Source of the DNA: Desulfobacteraceae bacterium
GTDB taxonomy: Bacteria; Desulfobacterota; Desulfobacteria; Desulfobacterales; UBA11574
Reading direction: 5' to 3'
Length of the DNA: 35,182 nucleotides
Assembly: GCA_030613575.1 (NCBI GenBank)
Contig: JAUWLP010000007.1
Span: forward strand, 1 to 35,182
The notes beneath the pieces are model-generated. The model saw only the letters and a program-made list of their open reading frames with translations. It had not been told where the DNA came from and did no database searches. The first letter of the stretch is position 1. Every line of letters begins with the position of its first letter. Of the stretch, positions 25,299 to 32,718 are shown in pieces. A program made the translations under genes and the position numbers.

Positions 25299-25985
25299 AT
25301 GAAAATGACAATACATGAGGTTGCCCGGTGCCTTAATCTTCATGTAAGTACCATAGAACGCTGGATACGCCAGGGAAAAATACCCATACAAAAAACCGGC
25401 AACGGCTATCTATTTGGCGAATCTGCTCTGAAAAAATGGGCTGCAATGTATAGACTGCCGTTTTTAATACCCGAAAAAGTAAAATCTCTGGGGTATGAAG
25501 AGAAACCCGAAAACCTCCTGTCCGCCATGAAGCGTGGCGGTGTGTTGCATGATCTTAAAGGGGATGACGTGGAAACGGCTTTGAAATTTGCCGTTGAAAA
25601 TATGCCTGTTTTATCCAAAACCTCAAAAAAAGAACTTTATCAACTCCTGCTTGAAAGAGAACGCCTCACATCAACCGGCATTGGCAAAGGGGTTGCCATT
25701 CCTCATCCCCGCGACCCGCTGTCGGATGCTTTGAAAAGCCCGGTAATAAGCACATGCTTTCTTGAAAAACCCATAGACTTTGGGGCAGTGGATGACCGGC
25801 CGGTGTTTGTTATGTTTATTCTTTTAAGCCAGTCTATTAAAATTCATCTCCATCTTCTTTCGAGGTTTTCTTTTTGTGTTCGCGACAATTCATTTGTGGA
25901 ATTTTTAAAAACATCCCCTGATGAAGCAGCGTTTTTTGCAAAAATAGCTGATTTCGAAAAACAACTCGATAGAGCAGACACTTAG
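25299..25985 (+). CDS. HTH-EIIA(Ntr) fusion (PtsN-like PTS protein)
   Basis: 228 aa from ATG 25299 (the exact start is uncertain; TTG 25281 and ATG 25305 are alternatives, and none has a strong ribosome binding site). Residues 1-50 form an excisionase/MerR-type helix-turn-helix (IHEVARCLNLHVSTIERWIRQGKIP). Residues about 75-228 are a PTS EIIA domain of the nitrogen-PTS class, with the phosphorylatable histidine at about 136 in GIGKGVAIPHPR. EIIA(Ntr) proteins regulate transporters and kinases according to phosphorylation state. The added DNA-binding domain suggests direct coupling to transcription. It is 11 bases upstream of the CLC gene. No EI/NPr is in the window. Confidence 0.83.
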   Translation: MKMTIHEVARCLNLHVSTIERWIRQGKIPIQKTGNGYLFGESALKKWAAMYRLPFLIPEKVKSLGYEEKPENLLSAMKRGGVLHDLKGDDVETALKFAVENMPVLSKTSKKELYQLLLERERLTSTGIGKGVAIPHPRDPLSDALKSPVISTCFLEKPIDFGAVDDRPVFVMFILLSQSIKIHLHLLSRFSFCVRDNSFVEFLKTSPDEAAFFAKIADFEKQLDRADT

Positions 25986-25996
25986 GTATTGGCAAT

Positions 25997-27727
25997 ATGC
26001 GCATTTTTCAATCATGGCGCTACCCTGCAAACTGGACCATTTTTCGTTTAGACGATCGTCTGCTGCTCATTTTGGTGGCCATTATTGTCGGCAGTTGCAG
26101 CGGTCTGGCATCGGTGGTTCTTAACCGCTTACTAATGGTCATGTTCAATTGGTTTCATGATTTACGCCATTACTGGTGGATTTTTGTGTTGCCGGCTATC
26201 GGCGCTGCGCTCTCTTCCCTGTTTCTGGAAAAAGTTGTTAAAGAAGGGGCCGGGCACGGTGTGCCGGAAGTCATTTACAGTGTATCGCGTTACGGCGGCC
26301 TGCTCAGGTTCCGCTCAAGCTTTTCCAGGCTTATATCCAGCGCTCTTACCATCGGCAGCGGAGGTTCGGCAGGTCCCGAAGCCCCGGTTGTTATCAGTGG
26401 TGCGGCGATCGGGTCCAATATCGCAAAATATTTTTCCTTAAATGACCGCCAGCGAATAACACTTGTCGGTTGTGGAGCGGCCGGCGCAATATCTTCTATC
26501 TTCAATGCACCCATTGCCGGAATGGTATTCGCCATTGAAGTGATCATCGGAGAATGGAAATCCGTAAATATCGTTCCCATTGCCATTGCGTCGGTAGCGG
26601 GTACTGAAATCAGCCGCATCCTTCAGGGAAACCAGATTCCTTTCAGCCACCGCCTGTTCAATATCAGCCATATGGATATTCTTGCCTGCGTTGGATTGGC
26701 TGTATTGACTGCTGCTGCTTCAATTCTGTTAACCCGCCTGCTCAGATTTATGGATAAAATATCAAAGAAATTGCCGGCCCCTTTATGGATACGGGCAGCC
26801 ATAGGCGGTTGCGCGGTTGGCCTGATCGGCCTGTTCCTTCCGGAGGTTCTGGGTAAAGGGTACCATGAGGTTCAAACCATGATCGAAGGTGCTTTTTCAC
26901 AGGGACTTGCAATTGTGGGGCTTGTTACGATCGCAAAGATTGTTGCCACCGCTTTGACCCTGGGTTGGGGGGGGTCCGGCGGAATATTTGCTCCCTGCCT
27001 GGTAATTGGATGTCTTGCAGGATTGACTTATCACCATTGTCTTGCTTTACTATGGCCTTCCGTATCATGGGTAAATGAAGGATGCTTTGCTTTGCTGGGA
27101 ATGGCGGGTCTTATCAGCGGTATGCTACAGGCTCCTCTTACCGGAATCTTTCTTATTGTAGAGATTACCGGAGGATATGAAGTCATTCTGCCGCTTATCA
27201 TCGTATCGGCCATCTCTACGACCCTCTGCCATTACATTGAACCGGCGGCTTATTATATGAAAGAACTCGTAGAGTATGGACATCTTCTAAGACCCGGCAC
27301 CGATGCACGGGTTTTGTCCGATCTTAATGTTTCAGAACTTATAGAAAAGGACTGCATTGCCGTGACACAAAACATGCTGCTGCGCGATTTTATCAGCATC
27401 GTCAAAAAATCTCATCGCAACTATTTTCCGGTGGAAGATGAAGAGACCGGTCATTTTATGGGAATAATTCATTTGGACGATATCCGGCAGTATCTCTTTA
27501 ATCCGGTTATGTATGATACGGTATTTTTAGGCCAGATCATGAACACCCGGGTTGAAGTGGTTGATCCTGACGACGATTTGGCCGATGTTATTCGCAAAAT
27601 GGATGCAAATCGTCTTTTTTCCATGCCGGTTGTTATAAACAACAGGTTCATCGGTTTGATTTCAAAAGGGAATCTTCTGGATCAATATCGCAGAGAGCTT
27701 ATGGTTCAGACGAGCCAGTCGGTATAA
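25997..27727 (+). CDS. CLC-family chloride channel/transporter with two CBS domains
   Basis: 576 aa. Membrane domain residues 1-430 carry the CLC anion-site motifs: GHGVPEVI (GSGIPE position), GSGGSAGPEAPVV (GREGP position, gating glutamate kept) and GGSGGIFAPCLVIG (GxFAP position). The cytoplasmic tail (about 435-576) holds two CBS domains (IEKDCIAVTQNMLLRDFISIV and MNTRVEVVDPDDDLADVIRKM). Where E. coli ClC has FIIEE, with the internal proton glutamate second, this protein has FAIEV, the arrangement seen in CLC channels, so passive chloride flow is more likely than 2Cl-/H+ exchange. Its operon partners are an HTH-EIIA protein and a Usp-like protein. Confidence 0.88.
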   Translation: MRIFQSWRYPANWTIFRLDDRLLLILVAIIVGSCSGLASVVLNRLLMVMFNWFHDLRHYWWIFVLPAIGAALSSLFLEKVVKEGAGHGVPEVIYSVSRYGGLLRFRSSFSRLISSALTIGSGGSAGPEAPVVISGAAIGSNIAKYFSLNDRQRITLVGCGAAGAISSIFNAPIAGMVFAIEVIIGEWKSVNIVPIAIASVAGTEISRILQGNQIPFSHRLFNISHMDILACVGLAVLTAAASILLTRLLRFMDKISKKLPAPLWIRAAIGGCAVGLIGLFLPEVLGKGYHEVQTMIEGAFSQGLAIVGLVTIAKIVATALTLGWGGSGGIFAPCLVIGCLAGLTYHHCLALLWPSVSWVNEGCFALLGMAGLISGMLQAPLTGIFLIVEITGGYEVILPLIIVSAISTTLCHYIEPAAYYMKELVEYGHLLRPGTDARVLSDLNVSELIEKDCIAVTQNMLLRDFISIVKKSHRNYFPVEDEETGHFMGIIHLDDIRQYLFNPVMYDTVFLGQIMNTRVEVVDPDDDLADVIRKMDANRLFSMPVVINNRFIGLISKGNLLDQYRRELMVQTSQSV

Positions 27728-27752
27728 TGAAGATTACAGAAAGGAGAATCAA

Positions 27753-28580
27753 ATGAATCACCAACTCCTCCATATTTTCCGAAACAGTCCTCTGGGGAGG
27801 GAAACGCTGCTCCAATCGATCTATTTTTCCAAGCAGGTAAAAGTCACTCCGGTTGTTTACATTCCCAAGTTTACTAAATTTTTAATGTATTTTGAAAACG
27901 ATGTGGTTCAGATTGACCTTGACGATTCGTATCTTATGTCTCAGGACACCGCCTTAGAACACGCGACCGAACTCTTGGAACAAGCAGGCGTGGAACCCAG
28001 GTTTTTTGATCCAAAGCATTATACTGCCTCAACCCTGCCGGATATCCATACGAATTTTGACTACATGAGCTGCCCTCGCAGCATCAGCGACCTGTCTTCA
28101 AAAATCGGCCTGGGCTACATAGGGCCACGGGTCAGACGCATCGTTAAGTCCGCACAATTTCCGGTTCTTATCACCAGCCCGGTTTATAAAAAGTGGGAAA
28201 GTATTGCCGTGTTTTTCGGCGGTTCGGTCAATGCGTTCAATGCCCTAAAACTGGGATTTCGTATATGCAGAATTTCCGGCATGCTTCTTGACGTTTTTAC
28301 CCTGGTAGAAAACAAGTCACAGGAATCATATGAAAAGCTTATCACGGATGAAGATCTTGAAAAGGAAATGAGCCGTTATGTTAATAAATGGCATTTTTTA
28401 AAAAACAGGACGCTTGGAGAAAACCTCTATGATGTACCTCATAACGCCCTCGTTGTCCTGGGTGCATATGGTCACCATCTTTTAAAAACTTTTGTTTTTG
28501 GGAGCAAAATGGAAAAAATTCAGTCTACCATATCCAACAACCTTTTAATCGTAGGTCCGAATTACACCGCAGTCATATAG
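27753..28580 (+). CDS. Tandem universal-stress-protein-like protein
   Basis: 275 aa behind a strong AAAGGAG. The C-terminal half has the Usp-like nucleotide-loop region LGAYGHHLLKTFVFGSKMEKI ending LLIVGP, close to the GxxGxxxxxxxxGS pattern. The N-terminal half appears to be a diverged Usp domain (PLGRETLLQSIYFSKQVKVTPVVYIP ... FPVLITSP). It is the third gene of the HTH-EIIA/CLC operon, 25 bases after CLC. The role in stress or ion homeostasis is unknown; ATP binding is likely for the C-terminal domain only. It converges on the J-HTH gene after 25 bases. Confidence 0.7.
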   Translation: MNHQLLHIFRNSPLGRETLLQSIYFSKQVKVTPVVYIPKFTKFLMYFENDVVQIDLDDSYLMSQDTALEHATELLEQAGVEPRFFDPKHYTASTLPDIHTNFDYMSCPRSISDLSSKIGLGYIGPRVRRIVKSAQFPVLITSPVYKKWESIAVFFGGSVNAFNALKLGFRICRISGMLLDVFTLVENKSQESYEKLITDEDLEKEMSRYVNKWHFLKNRTLGENLYDVPHNALVVLGAYGHHLLKTFVFGSKMEKIQSTISNNLLIVGPNYTAVI

Positions 28581-28605
28581 GCGGCCATCATTTTTTACAA
28601 AACCG

Positions 28606-29256
28606 TCACTCTTTTTGAGCAAGAGAGATATTTTTCAAATAACCGTCAATAATTCTCTGTGGATCTATTTGAAGAGTTTCCGCATATAACTTTAAAAAAT
28701 TTTTTAAATAAAGGTCGGGAGGAAGATTCTCGATCCGATTTTCTTCCATCGATTTGATAACAGAAACACTGATTCTAGTTATAGCATTAATTTCAGATAT
28801 CTCAACCTCGAAAGCCTCTCTCAACTTTCTTAAAGCATCACCTGAAATCGAATCTTTAGAAAGGGTTTCATTCAAAAGCTTTTCTACTTCTTTTTCTCTC
28901 GGTTTTTTTCTAACCCTTTCAGCAAAATTGTCAATGTTTGTCATATTACCCGTATAAAAGGGCACCGGTTTTTTTTGATTTATCATAGATGTAATTGAAA
29001 GGTCAACTTGTCCGGAATCAGTAAGAATAGTGTCGTATGCGGCCCTTTTGTGTTCATCTATCAGCGTTAAAAAAGCCTCTTTTATTGTTTTAAGAATGTT
29101 ATCTCTCTCCTCATTTGAAAACAAAGAATAGGTAACCGGAGAATCGTCATCATAAATTGACAGAGCGTCCCTGTAAGCACGCTTGATCTCAAAAGAGAGC
29201 GAATTTGTTGGAATTTTTAAAATTTCGTAATAATTCAGTCCGTCAAATTTTTTCAT
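28606..29256 (-). CDS. Degenerate J-domain plus RodZ-like HTH protein
   Basis: 216-aa protein that I do not recognise as a named family. Residues 5-75 look like a J-domain (NYYEILKIP, FEIKRAYRDALSIY, then IKEAFLTLIDEHKRAAYDTIL), but the HPD tripeptide needed to stimulate DnaK is missing (DDDSPV in that position). Residues about 140-210 form a helix-turn-helix of the RodZ/HTH_25 type (LREAFEVEISEINAITRISVSVIKSMEENRIENLPPDLYLKNFLKLYA). There is no membrane span, unlike RodZ. Its ATG overlaps the stop of the MinD-like gene (ATGA), so it is translationally coupled and probably a physical partner. Confidence 0.7.
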   Translation of the reverse strand: MKKFDGLNYYEILKIPTNSLSFEIKRAYRDALSIYDDDSPVTYSLFSNEERDNILKTIKEAFLTLIDEHKRAAYDTILTDSGQVDLSITSMINQKKPVPFYTGNMTNIDNFAERVRKKPREKEVEKLLNETLSKDSISGDALRKLREAFEVEISEINAITRISVSVIKSMEENRIENLPPDLYLKNFLKLYAETLQIDPQRIIDGYLKNISLAQKE

Positions 29257-30173
29257 GAAATTTCCCCTGACAGTGATACCGATGGCCTGTTGTTGATTAT
29301 CTTTTCCGCAATTTTTTCCATATCGATTGCCGGTGGTGTATAAGGGTATCTATGGACAAAGATTTTTTTTGAAAGAACTGAATCATGAATCCGCACATCA
29401 TAACCGACATTTCCAAGAAACTGAAAATTTGAATAAAAATGCCTGTTGCATAAGTCTTCAATTTTATATCCAATGGTTGCATCTAAATTTTTACGAAACT
29501 GATTTAAAATAAACTTGAATTTAAATTCGCTTAATCTGTTTCTCAAAAAACTTTCACTATCGGGATCATATTTTAGCACAATTTCTATGATATCAGGCGA
29601 TTTTATTGCTATATTATTTGGGCTGACAGTAGCTTTCTTTACCGCAGAAATAAAGGAGTGCTGTTTAACGATCTGCTTTAATTTCCTCAAATAGACAACC
29701 TTAATAAAACGAAAGGAATTTTCGATTGCTGTGGGTTCGGGTGTACATATAAAAATCCCCTGCTTGGAGGTTAGGAAAAAATCGAGAGTGTTAAAATTTG
29801 TTCCGGTCCCAAGGTCGAGCAGAATGTAATCAAAAGAAAGTTTTCGTATGGCATTTATTATTTTTAGTTTATGTGCGTGTGTCAGATTCGCAACTTCCAT
29901 GGAGCAAAGCGAAGAACTTATAAAAAATAGATTCTGTATATTTGTGGAAACAGCCGTATTTTCAAGATTATTTACTGTTTTATCTAAAAATCTGTTTATC
30001 CCTCCTTGCTGGTCATTAATCCCCAGCAAGGTGTGAAGGTTTGAACCGCCAAGGTCCAAGTCAATCAGTACGACTTTTTTGCCCCACTTGGCCAGCAGTG
30101 CGCCAAGACTGGCCGTGATAAAGCTTTTTCCGACACCTCCCTTTCCACCGCCGATTGGATATATTTGGCTCAT
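29253..30173 (-). CDS. MinD/ParA-family ATPase (FlhG/MRP-like)
   Basis: 306-aa deviant Walker-A ATPase. GGGKGGVGKSF (8-18) carries both signature lysines (K11, K16); the A' region VVLIDLDLGGSN and Walker B YILLDLGTGTN follow. Such proteins dimerise with ATP and position other complexes at membranes, poles or DNA. It is closer in style to FlhG/MRP-type than to plasmid ParA; no parB or parS is evident. No obvious MinD-type amphipathic C-terminal helix is seen. It is the first gene of a two-gene minus-strand operon with the J-HTH protein. No flagellar, chemotaxis or pilus genes are nearby to suggest the cargo. Confidence 0.85.
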   Translation of the reverse strand: MSQIYPIGGGKGGVGKSFITASLGALLAKWGKKVVLIDLDLGGSNLHTLLGINDQQGGINRFLDKTVNNLENTAVSTNIQNLFFISSSLCSMEVANLTHAHKLKIINAIRKLSFDYILLDLGTGTNFNTLDFFLTSKQGIFICTPEPTAIENSFRFIKVVYLRKLKQIVKQHSFISAVKKATVSPNNIAIKSPDIIEIVLKYDPDSESFLRNRLSEFKFKFILNQFRKNLDATIGYKIEDLCNRHFYSNFQFLGNVGYDVRIHDSVLSKKIFVHRYPYTPPAIDMEKIAEKIINNRPSVSLSGEIS

Positions 30174-30397
30174 TTGAGAATGAATTCCTGATCGTTAGCC
30201 GGCAATTCTCATTACCAATAATAATTCAGATCTTGTTTAATAGTTCAGGGATCAAAGAGTTTTCTTAAAGCACACTTTCATGAAAGTTTCAGATATTTTA
30301 CATTTTAATCAGTGGGCGGGTCAATATCGTCATTTAATACACCAGATTTTTTTGAGATGTTACTCCAAAGGGCTGCTATGAAATTTTACGCAAAAAA

Positions 30398-31696
30398 CTA
30401 TTTTTTCATATTTTTCGGGTTGCAGGTAAGGTGGTCATATATGAGATTCTTGAGCTTTTGCTGCAGAACCGAGTAAGAATAAAAACGTGTTGCAATTTCG
30501 TAGTTTGTCTCGACCATTTTTTGACGAAGTTCCTGGTTTTCAAGAACATCTCTTGCCTTGCTGACTGCATCCTCTGTAACATACCCGTCTATTTCTACGG
30601 TAAGAAACCCTTTGGGCTCGATGTCAAATGTATAAATTGAATATTTGTTTACAACTATCGGTTTACGAAAGTATACGGCTTCGAGAAAGGCATTTCCAAA
30701 TCCTTCAAAATTGGATGGATACGTTACAAGATCAGCGTGTGGATAGATATCATCAAGAGTGTAAATTTTCTTTCCGGTTTTAGTCAGCCCCCTGCGTTCA
30801 TTAATAATATCTGATACAAAAACAGTATCAACACTCATAAGCTTTGAATATTCCATGATTCTTTGTTCATAATCGTAGCCCTCATCACCGGAAGCATGCG
30901 AAATTATAAGCCTGGCTTTTTTCCCCAGCCTGTGGACTATTTCTATTGCATGTTCGATCCCCTTACGCTTTACAACACGAGTCGGCTGAAGGATAAAAAG
31001 CTCATCATCTGCGATTCCAAGGGATTGCCGCACATCTTTTGCATAATCATCAACCGGAAGCGGTGGGTTTTCAAAGTCCATGACATTTGGAATAATGGTT
31101 GCCGAGATACCTGTTCTAAGGCTTAGCTGGTTGTCGCCGGAAGAATTGATGGTCACGTGTTGTATCGACGGGAGGTGGGGAGGAAATGCCATGTTTAGAT
31201 ATTCCCAAACACTATTTGTCAAAAACTGCTGGCGTTCCCAGAAAAAATCGTGATGGTGGGCTATTGCAGAGATTCCGGTTTCTGATATCACCTCGGTAAC
31301 GGCAAGGCCTAATGGGATATTTAAAGGAATTGTCAGTGCATTTTCCGGAACTAAAAGTTCAATCGCGAATTTTTCGATGAATTTGTATAAATCATCCTTT
31401 AATTTTCTTTTAATTCCCATAATTGTTTGTGTAACATGCCGTTCACGTTTATGGACCCCAAAGCAGTGATTGTAAATATCTTTAATCTCAGGATGTGTAA
31501 AATGAGCTTCTTCTGCCAGATAGGAACAATCCGGCGGACGGTCAAGCTTACCTGCAAAATAGAAGCAGGAAAATCCTTCCCTTTGAAAAACAGTAGCCCA
31601 TTTTGCTGTTTCCAGGGAAACACCATCTGTTCCTGCAAAACGGGTTGAAATAAATCCGACATTGTGCACGGAACCGCAGAATTGACATTTTTCCAT
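30398..31696 (-). CDS. GT4-family glycosyltransferase with N-terminal CxxC
   Basis: 432-aa GT-B fold glycosyltransferase. N-terminal domain: GFISTRFAGTDGVSLETAKW (acceptor side, with the glycine-rich loop TDGVS). C-terminal nucleotide-sugar domain: LQPTRVVKRKGIEHAIEIV and the retaining-GT4 signature NFEGFGNAFLEAVYFRKPIVV, with the two glutamates 8 residues apart. Donor and acceptor are unknown. The protein starts with CQFCGS before the Rossmann domain, half of a zinc ribbon, which is unusual. GGGAG precedes the ATG. It stands alone: 224 bases separate it from the MinD-like gene and no polysaccharide cluster is present. It could be a sucrose/mannosylglycerate-type synthase or an envelope glycosyltransferase. 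Confidence 0.82.
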   Translation of the reverse strand: MEKCQFCGSVHNVGFISTRFAGTDGVSLETAKWATVFQREGFSCFYFAGKLDRPPDCSYLAEEAHFTHPEIKDIYNHCFGVHKRERHVTQTIMGIKRKLKDDLYKFIEKFAIELLVPENALTIPLNIPLGLAVTEVISETGISAIAHHHDFFWERQQFLTNSVWEYLNMAFPPHLPSIQHVTINSSGDNQLSLRTGISATIIPNVMDFENPPLPVDDYAKDVRQSLGIADDELFILQPTRVVKRKGIEHAIEIVHRLGKKARLIISHASGDEGYDYEQRIMEYSKLMSVDTVFVSDIINERRGLTKTGKKIYTLDDIYPHADLVTYPSNFEGFGNAFLEAVYFRKPIVVNKYSIYTFDIEPKGFLTVEIDGYVTEDAVSKARDVLENQELRQKMVETNYEIATRFYSYSVLQQKLKNLIYDHLTCNPKNMKK

Positions 31697-31717
31697 TAAT
31701 TGCTCCCTTTGAAATTC

Positions 31718-31745
31718 GTTGCTGGTTGCTCGTTACTGGTTACTG
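31718..31745. repeat. Four tandem 7-bp repeats (GTTGCTG/GTTACTG)
   Basis: GTTGCTG, GTTGCTC, GTTACTG, GTTACTG follow head to tail just upstream of the glycosyltransferase start (transcribed leftward). Related units lie at 14631-14652. The rest of 31746-31953 is AT-rich with no ORF or strong structure that I can support. Confidence 0.6.
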
Positions 31746-31953
31746 TTTAATTCGGTATGCTATCAGTTTTTAGCATTTCTCGGAAATAAATTACGAGGTT
31801 TGAATATTCAATTCACGAGAATTCTGAATACTTTTAATGCATTTTTTAAAAAATGACATCAAGCAAAATTTAAGCCAATTTTTCAGTCCGGATTTTCTTT
31901 TTAATCATGGTTATTTATTCTATGATTTTGCTATATATTGTGCCATTTTTTTC

Positions 31954-31982
31954 TTGACGTACAATATATATTATACTATGAA
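31954..31982 (+). promoter_or_regulatory. Putative promoter of the PilZ gene
   Basis: TTGACG (31954-31959) and TATGAA (31977-31982) are 17 bases apart, in a very AT-rich stretch 110 bases before the PilZ start. The -35 box is strong, the -10 moderate. Confidence 0.4.
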
Positions 31983-32091
31983 GTAAATCAACGCAATACG
32001 TTAAATTTTTTAAAAACTAACGTTAAAAATCATTTTTAGATTGCAAAATATCGAACAAAAAATTAAAGGTGCTAAAAATAAAGAATATACC

Positions 32092-32475
32092 ATGATAAAC
32101 ACGGAAAAGATAGTTGAGCGAAGGGAACATAAACGGTTCCCGGTTCGGGAGGGGGTATATGCTTTGATCAAGGATAATTCCTCCAAACTGGGTCAAATCA
32201 AAAATGTCAGCAGGGGAGGGCTTGCCTTCAGTTATATCGTTAATGAAGAGCAAATGCACGAATCGTTTAAGGTTGATATATTTATAAGCGGTCAAGGCTT
32301 TTGTTTAAAAAATATACCTTCTAAAAAGATATCGGATTTCCATATAGATAATAAATTCCCCTTCAGCACTTTTGCAGTAAGGCAAGTTGGTATTCAATTT
32401 AATGAACTGAATCACAGCCAGTTATCCCGGTTGGATAATTTCATCCGGGATCACACCACCGGTGAACAAAATTAA
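32092..32475 (+). CDS. Single-domain PilZ protein (c-di-GMP binding)
   Basis: 127 aa from ATG 32092. The track TTG start adds 17 residues without family similarity, and AAAGAA sits ahead of the ATG. The PilZ c-di-GMP signature is intact: RREHKR (R10-R15) supplies the RxxxR arginines and NVSRGG (38-43) the (D/N)xSxxG motif. A beta-barrel continues to about residue 110. As a stand-alone PilZ protein it would be a cytosolic c-di-GMP effector; its partner is not apparent. No GGDEF or EAL protein lies in the window. It is followed by a repeat-derived hairpin. Confidence 0.82.
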   Translation: MINTEKIVERREHKRFPVREGVYALIKDNSSKLGQIKNVSRGGLAFSYIVNEEQMHESFKVDIFISGQGFCLKNIPSKKISDFHIDNKFPFSTFAVRQVGIQFNELNHSQLSRLDNFIRDHTTGEQN

Positions 32476-32497
32476 AAGTTGGTAGCATTTTTCCGAA

Positions 32498-32519
32498 CTC
32501 GTAAAACACTTTTTACGAG
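32498..32519. repeat. Repeat-derived hairpin after the PilZ gene
   Basis: CTCGTAAAA (32498-32506) and TTTTACGAG (32511-32519) are perfectly complementary with a CACT loop. They resemble the two ends of the dispersed repeat joined together, followed by ACCATCAC as in the other copies. The hairpin lies 23 bases after the PilZ stop and could end its transcript. The remaining 32520-32706 holds no gene that I can see. Confidence 0.6.
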
Positions 32520-32718
32520 ACCATCACATTTTTCCCCTTTCAACCCAAATCCGTTCCTCGCTTAACCTTGGTGCTCACTCAAAAATAACTTCACATTTTG
32601 GCTGCTGGTGCATCCCGCCTGCCTGCGTTACAAAAACTCGAAATATGCTTGATAATCACAAACAAATAAGTTATTAAAAATTGGTTGAGTGGTTGACCAA
32701 TGACAAATGAGGGGCCAG

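Noticed and set aside
29253-30173. Chromosome or plasmid partition ParA
   Set aside because: No parB gene or parS-like repeats are nearby, and the downstream partner is a J-domain/HTH protein without ParB motifs.
31718-31745. Possible CRISPR-like short repeat array
   Set aside because: Units are 7 bases without spacers, and no cas genes are present.
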